A stretch of 64,000 nucleotides of DNA. It comes from Holophagaceae bacterium. GTDB taxonomy: Bacteria > Acidobacteriota > Holophagae > Holophagales > Holophagaceae. The stretch spans positions 40,001 through 104,000 of the forward strand of contig JADKKO010000002.1 of the NCBI GenBank assembly GCA_016720465.1, in the 5' to 3' direction. Below the pieces are notes generated by a model, which made no database searches, had not been told where the DNA came from, and saw only the letters and a list, made by a program, of their open reading frames with translations. The position numbers were made by a program, and so were the translations under genes. How positions within the stretch are numbered: position 1 is the stretch's first letter; every line of letters begins with the position of its first letter. Shown here piece by piece: positions 34,376-42,252 of this stretch.

Positions 34376-36268
34376 TCAGGCTTCAGGGTTGTCAGAGTCG
34401 ACCTCGGGTTCGTCGCCCTGCTTTCCAAGGGTCTTGCGGTAATACTCGGGCCGGGTTTCGCGCACGTGGTCCCCAGACGTATTCCCCGTGATCCAGGCCT
34501 TGTCCATGGGATAGACATCCGGGTCGAAGATCACCAGGTACCAGTGCCAGACCAGGATGGAGAGCGTGGCGAGGATGGCCTCGTACCAGTGGGCGGCGGT
34601 GGCCGCGTCCAGCACCCATTTCGGGAGGTGGCTCAGGCTCCAGTTCTCGGCCCAGAGCAGGAAGCCCGTCACGGCCATCACCACCGTGCCCCACATGAAA
34701 GCCCAGTACTCCATCTTCTCGGGGTACCCGAACATGCCGAAGGTGGGCCGGGTCTTGGTGAGGCCCAGGTTGAAACGGAACATGTTGAAGATGTCCTTGG
34801 CGTCCTGCCAGCCGGGCAGCAGTTCAGGAAGGATCACGCGGTCGCGCTTGACCATCACGAGCTGGACCAGGTGGAACAGCGTGCCCGCGGAGATGATGAT
34901 CGCGGCGATGCGGTGGAGGAGCCCCCGCAGGTCCGGGGAGAAGAAGGAGAAGAACTTGACCCAGGCGGCTTCGGGGTATTTCAGCGCGAAGCCGGTGGCC
35001 ACCAGGGTGATGAAGCTCACCACCACCATGCCGTGGCCGATGCGGAATTTCAGGTTCATGCGCGGGAACTGTTCGCCGGTGCCGTTGGCATGCCTTCCGC
35101 GCCGCAGCTTGGCGAAGAAATCCAGCCCGTTGTGCAGCAGCATGAACCCGATGGTGAGCGGGATCAGCCACAGGTAGGTGAGGCGGATCCATTTCACGGA
35201 GACGTGTTCGCTCATGCTGGCGGAGCGCACATGCACCGGGCCGATGGCGAAGCGCTGGCCGACGCCGGGGTGGCAGCGCCCGCAGGTCTGGCCGAGGTTC
35301 TTGGGATTGATGGTGGAACGCGGATCCGTGGAGGCCAGGATGTTGTGGATGCCATGGCAGGAGGCGCAGTTGGCGACGGTCTGGGATCCGCCCCGGGAGG
35401 CGAGGCCGTGGAAGCTGTCCTGGAAGCTCGGCAGCTTGTCCTGGGCCATGTTGTAGCGGGCCGCCAGGCGCTCGTCCGCATGGCAGCGGCCGCAGGTCAC
35501 CGTGGAGACCCGGGCGGGATTCACCAGGGAGCCGGCCTCGGCGGGGGCCAGGAGGTTGTGTTCGCCGTGGCAGCTCGTGCAGTCCGGAGCGCCCTTGGAA
35601 CCGGCCTTCACCGCGACGCCGTGCACGCTCTGGGAATACACCTCGAGCACATCCGAGTGGCACTTGCCGCAGGTTTTCGACACGCGTTCATGGCCGGTTC
35701 CGGATTTCTCGTCCTTCCCCGAAGTGATGTTGTGGCCGCCGTGGCAATCGGAGCAGGAGGCGGCGTTGTTGTCCCCACGCGCCACCGCGCGTCCGTGGAC
35801 GCTCAGCCGGTAGGCCTCGACAGGCTTGGCGAAGGGGATCTTGTGGCGCGCCAGGAAATCGGGGTTGGAGTGGCAGGCGCCGCAGGTGTCGGCCATGTTC
35901 TTCTTGGCGGTTTTGGATGCCGGATCGCTGCCGGGGAGGATCTCATGCGGAGCGCCGTGGCAGGAGGTGCAGCTCGCCGAATCGGCCATCCCGCTTTTCT
36001 TCGCGCTGCCGTGGATGCTCTTGGCGTACTCCTTGGCCTCGTCCGCGTGGCAGGCGCCACAGTTGACCTTCGCCGGTTTGTCCGCGTGGGGAAGGGTGGC
36101 GATACTGCTGTGGCAGTCCCGGCAGGCCAGGCTTCCGTGGATGCTCTTTTCGAATTTTGGAAGGTCGAATTCGTGGCATTCGGCGCACTCCTGGCCCTTG
36201 GGCCGCGGCGCCGCGGATACTGCCGTACACAGGATCAGCGAGAGCGTGCCAGCCAGTGCTAGGGACAT
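34376..36268 (-). CDS. Second CbcL-like fused cytochrome (11 haem c plus cytochrome b)
   Basis: 630 residues from ATG at 36268 (GAGG 5 nt upstream, signal peptide ending ...AVSAA); the long upstream open frame to 36685 is rejected. Eleven CxxCH sites: CAECH, CRDCH, CGACH, CTSCH, CGACH, CSDCH, CGKCH, CTSCH, CGRCH, CASCH, CGRCH, interleaved with KSIHG, LSVHG, QSVHG and DSFHG. The C-terminal ~270 residues hold about five helices with His residues (FRIGHGM, LLHRIA, LFHLVQ, AAHWYEA, LVWHWY). It is paralogous to the downstream gene 55 bp away and divergent from the NapC-like gene. Confidence 0.92.
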   Translation of the reverse strand: MSLALAGTLSLILCTAVSAAPRPKGQECAECHEFDLPKFEKSIHGSLACRDCHSSIATLPHADKPAKVNCGACHADEAKEYAKSIHGSAKKSGMADSASCTSCHGAPHEILPGSDPASKTAKKNMADTCGACHSNPDFLARHKIPFAKPVEAYRLSVHGRAVARGDNNAASCSDCHGGHNITSGKDEKSGTGHERVSKTCGKCHSDVLEVYSQSVHGVAVKAGSKGAPDCTSCHGEHNLLAPAEAGSLVNPARVSTVTCGRCHADERLAARYNMAQDKLPSFQDSFHGLASRGGSQTVANCASCHGIHNILASTDPRSTINPKNLGQTCGRCHPGVGQRFAIGPVHVRSASMSEHVSVKWIRLTYLWLIPLTIGFMLLHNGLDFFAKLRRGRHANGTGEQFPRMNLKFRIGHGMVVVSFITLVATGFALKYPEAAWVKFFSFFSPDLRGLLHRIAAIIISAGTLFHLVQLVMVKRDRVILPELLPGWQDAKDIFNMFRFNLGLTKTRPTFGMFGYPEKMEYWAFMWGTVVMAVTGFLLWAENWSLSHLPKWVLDAATAAHWYEAILATLSILVWHWYLVIFDPDVYPMDKAWITGNTSGDHVRETRPEYYRKTLGKQGDEPEVDSDNPEA

Positions 36269-36374
36269 ACGTGCCTCGAGGTGGGCCACCATCAAATCGA
36301 ATCCGCGAGGCCCTCGGATCCCATTCTGCTCGTCGCCGGATTCCTGTCCAGGAGCTAGGCCCGATGCCCATCCA

Positions 36375-36492
36375 GTTGTGACCAAGTACCGGCTTAGGTG
36401 TTGTGACTTGTTTTGCCGGGGCGCTGGCCGATCCAGGTGCCGTTGCAAAAACGGGGACCTTTGTGTTCCGCCCCCGTGGCATCCATCACAAC
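36375..36492. promoter_or_regulatory. Three GTTGTGA half-sites in the divergent cytochrome promoter region
   Basis: The 316-bp gap between the divergent starts 36268 and 36585 holds direct copies GTTGTGAC at 36375-36382 and 36400-36407 (25 bp apart) and an inverted TCACAAC at 36486-36492. They resemble half-sites of CRP/FNR-family regulators, but no complete palindrome is formed. No convincing -35/-10 pair was found; the rest of the gap holds nothing else I can recognise. Confidence 0.35.
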
Positions 36493-36584
36493 TCCTCCGC
36501 GGCGCCGGGATCTTGCCGCTTGGCAGAGGCCGGATTGCCCTATGCTGATCAATGTTGAAACATGGACACAAGGAGGCTTTCTTG

Positions 36585-38000
36585 ATGAAGAACCTGTTCG
36601 CCAAGGTCTCGCGGAACCCGATAAGTTTGGCGGGCGTGGTGATCACCACCATCAGCGCGATCATCTTCCTGACGCTGTTCGCCATCGAGCTGGTGGGCTT
36701 CAGCGGCGGCCCCTACGTCGGGATCATGGCCTTCCTGATCGTCCCTGCCTTCTTCGTCGGCGGCCTGCTTCTCATCCCCTTCGGGATCTGGCGCGCCCAG
36801 CGCAAGGCCAAGCTCGCGGCGGAAAAAGGCGAAGAGCCAGAACCCGACAACTTCCCGGTCATCGACCTGAACATGGTCCGGGTCCGCAAGACGGTCCTGA
36901 TCTTCGCGGCGCTCACGGTCATCAACGTGGTCATCGTCGCCACCGCCACCTACAAGGGCGTGGAAGTGATGGGCTCCACGAAGTTCTGCGGCACCGCCTG
37001 CCACAGCGTGATGGCGCCGGAATTCACCTCCTACCAGCGCTCCCCCCACGCGCGGGTGAAGTGCGTGGAATGCCACATCGGCTCGGGCGCGAGCTGGTTC
37101 GTGAAATCGAAGCTCTCGGGCTCCTGGCAGCTCGTATCGGTGCTGTTCAAGCTCTACCAGCGGCCCATTCCGACGCCCGTGCACAACCTCCGCCCCGCGC
37201 GGGAGACCTGCGAGCAGTGCCATTGGCCGACCAAATTCGTGGGCGACCGCCTGAAGGTCATCACCAAGTTCGACGAGGACGAGAAGAGCACGGAGAAGAA
37301 GACCGCCCTCCTGCTGCACGTGGGCGGGAGCATGGGCTCCACCTCCCGCGGCATCCACTGGCACGTGGACCGCGGCGTCCGGGTGAGCTACGCCTCCGAT
37401 GAGAAGCGCGAGGTCATCGGCGATGTGGAGCTGACGCTGCCCGACGGCACCCGGCGGCTTTACAAAGCTTCCACGCCGCTCGCCAACCCCGTGAAGGGCA
37501 TGCGGGCCATGGAATGCGTCGATTGCCACAACCGGCCTTCGCACATCTACCGGCTGCCTGACGAAGAGGTGGACACGGCCCTCTTCGAAGGCCGGATCGA
37601 CCGCACGCTGCCCTTCATCCGCAGGGAGGCCGTGAAGGCGCTCAAGGCCGACTACGCCTCGCGCGAAGAAGCCCAGGCCAAGATCCGCCAGGCTCTCCAG
37701 GGATTCTATTCGTCTTCCTACCCCGAGGTGGCGAAGCCGAAGGCCCAGGCCATCGAAGCGGCCGTGGCGAGCGTGCAGGGGATCTACAATTCCAATGTCT
37801 GGCCCAGCATGAAGATCGCCTGGGGCGCCTACCCGAGCTTCCTCGGACACACCGTGGCGACCGGCTGCTTCCGCTGCCACGACGATGAGCACAAGACCGA
37901 CGATGGACGCAAGATTTCGCAGGACTGCGCGCTTTGCCATTCGGTGCTGGCGCAGGACGAGGCCGACCCGAAGATCCTCCAGGACCTGACCCACCCCTGA
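36585..38000 (+). CDS. NapC/NirT-family (ImcH-like) multihaem inner-membrane cytochrome c
   Basis: 471 residues from ATG at 36585 (AGGAGG 8 nt upstream). Three hydrophobic helices (~12-38, ~44-70, ~104-122) anchor a periplasmic domain. The first haem site is CX3CH, FCGTACHSVM at 134-143, followed by CVECH, CEQCH, CVDCH, CFRCH and CALCH: six haems. HARVKCVECHIGSGASWFV and PTPVHNLRPARETCEQCHWP are characteristic of the Geobacter ImcH-type branch. Quinol dehydrogenase that feeds periplasmic cytochromes. Convergent terminator downstream. Confidence 0.92.
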   Translation: MKNLFAKVSRNPISLAGVVITTISAIIFLTLFAIELVGFSGGPYVGIMAFLIVPAFFVGGLLLIPFGIWRAQRKAKLAAEKGEEPEPDNFPVIDLNMVRVRKTVLIFAALTVINVVIVATATYKGVEVMGSTKFCGTACHSVMAPEFTSYQRSPHARVKCVECHIGSGASWFVKSKLSGSWQLVSVLFKLYQRPIPTPVHNLRPARETCEQCHWPTKFVGDRLKVITKFDEDEKSTEKKTALLLHVGGSMGSTSRGIHWHVDRGVRVSYASDEKREVIGDVELTLPDGTRRLYKASTPLANPVKGMRAMECVDCHNRPSHIYRLPDEEVDTALFEGRIDRTLPFIRREAVKALKADYASREEAQAKIRQALQGFYSSSYPEVAKPKAQAIEAAVASVQGIYNSNVWPSMKIAWGAYPSFLGHTVATGCFRCHDDEHKTDDGRKISQDCALCHSVLAQDEADPKILQDLTHP

Positions 38001-38024
38001 GCGGGGCTTCCACCGGCACCACGA

Positions 38025-38055
38025 AAAGCGGCGCGGAATCCATCCGCGCCGCTTT
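38025..38055. terminator. Convergent hairpin terminator
   Basis: 13-bp perfect stem AAAGCGGCGCGGA (38025-38037) with TCCGCGCCGCTTT (38043-38055) around ATCCA, flanked by short A/T tracts on both sides. It sits between the plus-strand NapC-like gene (stop 38000) and the minus-strand monohaem gene (stop 38080) and can serve both. Confidence 0.85.
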
Positions 38056-38079
38056 CTTCGTCAGGCTTTGTGATCCGGA

Positions 38080-38331
38080 CTATTTCTTGAAGTCCTTGAG
38101 CCAGTTCAGGTCGATCTTGTCGGCCTTTTCTTTGGTCTTCCGGTCCATCAGGAACTTGCCCATGGCGGTGAGGTTCTTGGCGTCGTTCTTCTCGCCGGCG
38201 TGGCAGGACTTGCAGTTCTCGACGGCTTTGAATCCGAGCTTCTGGGCCTCCTTGACCCAGGGCATTTTGGCCGAGGCCGGCAGGGCGCAAGCGAATGCTG
38301 CGACGGCCAGCAGTAGGGTGGAACGGCGCAT
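38080..38331 (-). CDS. Small exported monohaem cytochrome c
   Basis: 83 residues from ATG at 38331, with AAGGAGG upstream. The signal peptide MRRSTLLLAVAAFACALPASA is evident (given here in full as its 21 residues minus ambiguity: MRRSTLLLAVAAFACALPAS then A). A single haem site CKSCH lies at about residue 41, and the C-terminal half is Lys-rich. Likely a periplasmic electron carrier between the inner-membrane cytochromes and downstream acceptors, by context. A distal Met may be one of MGKFLM. Confidence 0.85.
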   Translation of the reverse strand: MRRSTLLLAVAAFACALPASAKMPWVKEAQKLGFKAVENCKSCHAGEKNDAKNLTAMGKFLMDRKTKEKADKIDLNWLKDFKK

Positions 38332-38533
38332 GGCGCCTCCTTGATGAGAATGGTCCCGGGGGAATCCCGGGGCCGGGGTTTTGGAACAGTGCGGAGGAGG
38401 GCGGACGCGCGGCGCGGTGGTGCCTCGACGCCAGGGACATCCGCGCGGAACGCCCTCGCCCCCATCCCAGCTTCTGGTGCACGAGCAGGGCGGAGGACGG
38501 AAGAAGCATGACCCAGTCCTCGGATCCATTCCA

Positions 38534-38758
38534 ATGACCCTGATCACAAATCAGCGGGCCGGCAGGGAGATCCAGGTTTTTCGGTTGGCAGGTCGGGACC
38601 CCGATCCATGGGATTCCGGAATGGAAATCTTCGATGGAGTGATCAACCTCACACTTTCAGACCCAGGGGGTCCAATTGAGCGTGTTTCGGTTGACTCTGC
38701 CGGAAGGTGGGTAGAGCTTTCCATAAAACGTCCTGGTGAATCACCGGATGTTTTCTAG
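38534..38758 (+). CDS. Small hypothetical protein upstream of the ferredoxin gene
   Basis: 74 residues from ATG at 38534, ending 11 nt before the ferredoxin start. Predicted all-beta, acidic in the middle (DPDPWDSGMEIFDGVI). No clear ribosome site of its own. A nine-codon frame (ATG 38508, after GGAGG at 38492) ends in a TGA overlapping this ATG, so translation could be coupled. No family recognised, and it may not be a real gene. Confidence 0.42.
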   Translation: MTLITNQRAGREIQVFRLAGRDPDPWDSGMEIFDGVINLTLSDPGGPIERVSVDSAGRWVELSIKRPGESPDVF

Positions 38759-38769
38759 CAGGAGCGTCC

Positions 38770-39552
38770 GTGACCGTAGGACTCCTTTTTGACGCGACCC
38801 GCTGCATCGGATGCGGCGCCTGCGCTTCGGCGTGCAAGGAGCAGAACAAGCTCCCGGGCCCGGTCGAGGATGAGACCAGCGCCTACACCTGGACCACCGT
38901 CCAGCCTAAAGGGGACACCTTCGTGCGGCATCTCTGCATGCACTGCCTGGTGCCCACCTGCGCGTCCGTGTGCCCCGTGGCTGCGCTGCACAAGACGCCC
39001 GAGGGCCCCGTTGTCTATGATTCGGAAAAATGCATGGGCTGCCGCTACTGCATGATGGCCTGCCCCTTCGACGTGCCGAAGTACCAGTGGGACCGCGCGG
39101 TGCCCATCATCGGCAAGTGCATCATGTGCACCAGCCGGGTGAAGCAGGGGCAGCCCACGGCTTGCGCCGAGGCCTGTCCGGCGGGAGCGACGACCTTCGG
39201 CAGCCGGGCCGACCTCATCCGGGAAGCCAAGGACCGCATCCGGCAGAATCCCGCCGGGTACGTGGACCACATCTACGGGTTGACGGAGGCTGGCGGCACC
39301 TCGGTGATGATGCTGGCGAACCAGCCCTTCGAGAAACTGGGCCTCAAGGCCGCGCTTCCCGGCGAACCCCCGGCCATGCGCACCTGGCAGGTGCTCTCGA
39401 ACATTCCGGACTTCGTCGCGGTGTGGGGTGTTTTCCTCTACGGCGTCCACTGGATCACCGCCCGCAGGGAAGCGGTCTCGGCCCACCAGCCTCCGCCCCG
39501 GAGTCCAGGAACGGCCAGCACGGACGATCCGCACACCGGGAGGCGCTCATGA
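38770..39552 (+). CDS. Four-cluster [4Fe-4S] ferredoxin subunit (HybA/DmsB-like), no signal peptide
   Basis: 260 residues from GTG at 38770 with AGGAG upstream. Four Cys groups: CIGCGACASACK (12-23), CMHCLVPTCASVCP, CMGCRYCMMACP and CIMC...CAEACP, typical of the electron-transfer subunits that pair with NrfD-type quinol proteins. Relatives on the periplasmic side carry a Tat signal; here the clusters begin at residue 12, so a cytoplasmic-side location is likely. Near the C-terminus is one hydrophobic stretch (FVAVWGVFLYGVHWI) that may anchor it. Overlaps the nrfD-like gene by 4 nt. Confidence 0.93.
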   Translation: MTVGLLFDATRCIGCGACASACKEQNKLPGPVEDETSAYTWTTVQPKGDTFVRHLCMHCLVPTCASVCPVAALHKTPEGPVVYDSEKCMGCRYCMMACPFDVPKYQWDRAVPIIGKCIMCTSRVKQGQPTACAEACPAGATTFGSRADLIREAKDRIRQNPAGYVDHIYGLTEAGGTSVMMLANQPFEKLGLKAALPGEPPAMRTWQVLSNIPDFVAVWGVFLYGVHWITARREAVSAHQPPPRSPGTASTDDPHTGRRS

Positions 39553-40712
39553 CCACCTCAGCCGTCCTGCCCGCCAAAAAATTCCGCCCCGGATTCTGGA
39601 CCTTCTTTTTCGGGCTGGTCACCATTCCCTTCTGCATCGTCACGGTGCTGCGCTTCTACAAGGGGTTGGGTGCGGTCACCCACCTGAGCGACAAGTTCCC
39701 ATGGGGGCTCTGGATCGGCTTCGACCTGCTCTGCGGCGTGGGGCTGGCCGCCGGCGCCTTCACGCTCACGGCGGCGGTCCATCTCTTCAACCTCAAGAAA
39801 TTCGAGCCCATCGTGCGGCCGACGATCCTGACAGGGTTCCTGGGGTACATCTTCGTGATCACGGCCCTCATGTTCGACCTGGGCCAGCCCTGGCGCATCT
39901 GGCACGCCATCGTCTACTGGAACCCCCATTCGGTCATGTTCGAGGTGGCTTGGTGCGTGATGCTCTACACCACCGTCCTGGCCGTCGAGTTCGCGCCGGT
40001 GGTGCTGGAGCGCTTCGGATTCCACGCCCCGATGCGCATCATCCACGGCATCATCACGCCGCTGGTGATCGCCGGTGTCCTCCTCTCGACGCTGCACCAG
40101 TCCTCGCTGGGATCCCTCTACCTCATCGTGCCGTCTAAACTCCACCCGCTCTGGTACTCGCAGCTATTGCCGCTCTTCTTCTTCATCTCGGCCATCGGCG
40201 CGGGCATCGGCATGGTGATCCTGGAATCCTACATGAGCAAGCGGGCCTTCGGCCGCCACCTGGAGATGGACCTGCTGGAGCCCCTGGCCCGCGCCATGGT
40301 CGTGGCGCTGGGCATCTACGGAATGATGCGGCTGCAGGCCATCGCCCGGAACGGCGCGTTCAGCGCGATCACCGACTTCACCTACGAAGGCCGAATGTTC
40401 CTGGTGGAATTCGTGCTCGGCGTGCTGCTGCCTGTCGCGCTGCTTTCATTCCGGCGCCTGCGCACGGACCCCACATGGCTGGTGGCCGGGTCCTTCCTTG
40501 CGGTGCTTGGCTTCGTGGTCAACCGCTTGAACGTGAGCATCACCGGAATGGAAGGGGCCGCGGGCGTCCGCTACGTGCCTTCCTTCCCGGAAATCATCAT
40601 TTCCGTCGGACTCGTGGGAATCGGGATGGCGGCGTTCGCGCTGGCGGTGAGGTACCTGAACATCTTCCCCGAGCAGGCGGTCCATGCCGAAGGGCGGCCA
40701 GAAGGGGGTTGA
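39549..40712 (+). CDS. NrfD/HybB-type membrane quinol-interacting subunit
   Basis: 387 residues from ATG at 39549 (ATGA overlap with the ferredoxin gene; longer frame upstream rejected). About ten membrane helices. PWGLWIGFDLLCGVGLAAGA and LTGFLGYIFVITALMFDLGQ near the start and RFGFHAPMRIIHGI in the middle follow the HybB/NrfD pattern. Conducts electrons between the quinone pool and the adjacent ferredoxin subunit. No molybdopterin or other catalytic subunit is present next to it. The sensor kinase starts 4 nt later. Confidence 0.93.
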   Translation: MTTSAVLPAKKFRPGFWTFFFGLVTIPFCIVTVLRFYKGLGAVTHLSDKFPWGLWIGFDLLCGVGLAAGAFTLTAAVHLFNLKKFEPIVRPTILTGFLGYIFVITALMFDLGQPWRIWHAIVYWNPHSVMFEVAWCVMLYTTVLAVEFAPVVLERFGFHAPMRIIHGIITPLVIAGVLLSTLHQSSLGSLYLIVPSKLHPLWYSQLLPLFFFISAIGAGIGMVILESYMSKRAFGRHLEMDLLEPLARAMVVALGIYGMMRLQAIARNGAFSAITDFTYEGRMFLVEFVLGVLLPVALLSFRRLRTDPTWLVAGSFLAVLGFVVNRLNVSITGMEGAAGVRYVPSFPEIIISVGLVGIGMAAFALAVRYLNIFPEQAVHAEGRPEGG

Positions 40713-40716
40713 ACGG

Positions 40717-42243
40717 ATGCGCACGCGCATCGGGACGCGGATGATCCTTGGCGCCGGGCTGGTGACGGCGGCGGTGATCGGCCTCATGACCGCGTCCATC
40801 GTGCGCACCCACACGGCCCAGCTCGTTTCGGAACGGACCCGCAGCGCGAACCAGCTCAGCGAGTCCATCAAGAGCAGCACCCACTTCGACATGCTCGAGA
40901 ACCGCCGGGACAACCTCCACCGGCAGATCCGGGCCATCGGAGAGCTCCAGGGCGAAGGAATCCGGAAGGTCCGCCTCTTCAACAAGGAGGGGCAGATCAT
41001 GTTCTCCTCGGACAAGGCGGAGATCGGGACAGCCCTGGATATCCGCGGCGAGGCTTGCTACGCCTGCCACGCCGAAGGCCGCCCGCTGGAGAAGCTCGAC
41101 ATCCAGGCGCGGGCCCGCATCTTCCCGGCGGGGGACGGCACCCGGGTGCTGGGCATCATCAACCCCATCCCGAACGAGGCCTCCTGCTCTACCGCTTCCT
41201 GCCATGCCCACGATCCATCGAAGCGCGTCCTGGGCGTGCTGGACGTGAACGTCTCGATGGCCGAGGCCGATGCGGAAATCGCCCGCAGCCGGGCGATGAT
41301 GGGAGCGCTCGGCGTGATGGCCTTCCTCGCCAGCAGCCTGATCCTCTGGTGGCTCAACCGCCGGCTGGTGCTGAAGCCCGTCACCGCGCTGCTGGAGGGA
41401 ACGCGGCGCGTGGCGGACGGGGACCTGGCCACCACGATTCCCGTCATGGCGCACGATGAGCTGGGCGACCTGGCCACGGCCTTCAACCAGATGACCCATC
41501 GCCTGGCCGACACGCAGCTCCAGCTCACCCAGGCCGACAAGCTCGCCTCTGTCGGGCGCCTGGCCGCGGGCATCGCGCACGAGATCAACAATCCCCTGAC
41601 GGGCGTCCTCAGCTACGCCTCGCTGCTGAAGAAACGCTTCGAATCCGACGTTCCAGCGGCTGAGGATCTGGACGTGATCATCCGCGAGACCATCCGGTGC
41701 CGCGGCATCATCCGCGGATTGCTGGATTTCGCGCGGCCGACGCCGCCTTCGCGGAAATCCACGGACCTGAACGAGGTGGTGCGCCACGCGGTCGCGGTGG
41801 TGATGAAGCAGCTCCAGATGAGCCACGTGAGCCTCGCACTGGACCTGGCGGAGGATCTGCCCGCCGCCTACGCGGACGCCAACCAGATCCAGCAGGTGAT
41901 GGTGAACCTGCTGCTGAACGCCGCGGATGCCCTTGGTTCCGATGGCGGCGAGATCCGGCTTGCTTCCCGTGCCCACGGGGAGCGGCTCGATCTGATCATC
42001 GAGGACAATGGCCATGGCATCCCGGCCGAGAACATACCCCATCTGTTCGAGCCTTTCTTCTCCACCAAGGGCCACCGCGGCACCGGCCTCGGACTCGCCG
42101 TGACCTGGGGAATCATCGAGGGCCATGGCGGCACCATCGAGGTGCAGAGCGAGCCGGAGCGCGGTTCCCGCTTCACAGTCAGCCTTCCCCAAATGCCTCC
42201 GCCCGCCGCGGCGAAGTCCTCATCCGAAACCCTTCCCGCCTAG
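40717..42243 (+). CDS. Sensor histidine kinase with haem-c motifs in its periplasmic domain
   Basis: 508 residues from ATG at 40717 (AAGGGGG 8 nt before; alternative ATG 40684 overlaps nrfD). Membrane helix ~10-29, periplasmic region ~30-193, second helix ~194-212, HAMP ~213-265, HisKA with His288 (GIAHEINNPL), then an ATPase domain with NAADAL, DNGHGI and GTGLGLA. The periplasmic part has a normal CxxCH (114-118, CYACH) and a CX4CH (157-163, CSTASCH), pointing to two covalent haems. Probably senses redox state or the flux through the neighbouring cytochromes. Partner is likely the next gene, 9 nt downstream. Confidence 0.92.
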   Translation: MRTRIGTRMILGAGLVTAAVIGLMTASIVRTHTAQLVSERTRSANQLSESIKSSTHFDMLENRRDNLHRQIRAIGELQGEGIRKVRLFNKEGQIMFSSDKAEIGTALDIRGEACYACHAEGRPLEKLDIQARARIFPAGDGTRVLGIINPIPNEASCSTASCHAHDPSKRVLGVLDVNVSMAEADAEIARSRAMMGALGVMAFLASSLILWWLNRRLVLKPVTALLEGTRRVADGDLATTIPVMAHDELGDLATAFNQMTHRLADTQLQLTQADKLASVGRLAAGIAHEINNPLTGVLSYASLLKKRFESDVPAAEDLDVIIRETIRCRGIIRGLLDFARPTPPSRKSTDLNEVVRHAVAVVMKQLQMSHVSLALDLAEDLPAAYADANQIQQVMVNLLLNAADALGSDGGEIRLASRAHGERLDLIIEDNGHGIPAENIPHLFEPFFSTKGHRGTGLGLAVTWGIIEGHGGTIEVQSEPERGSRFTVSLPQMPPPAAAKSSSETLPA

Positions 42244-42252
42244 GAGGTTCCC

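Noticed and set aside
36519..36541. Sigma-54-like GG...GC elements upstream of the NapC-like gene
   Set aside because: Spacing between the GG and GC is about 3 nt too long.
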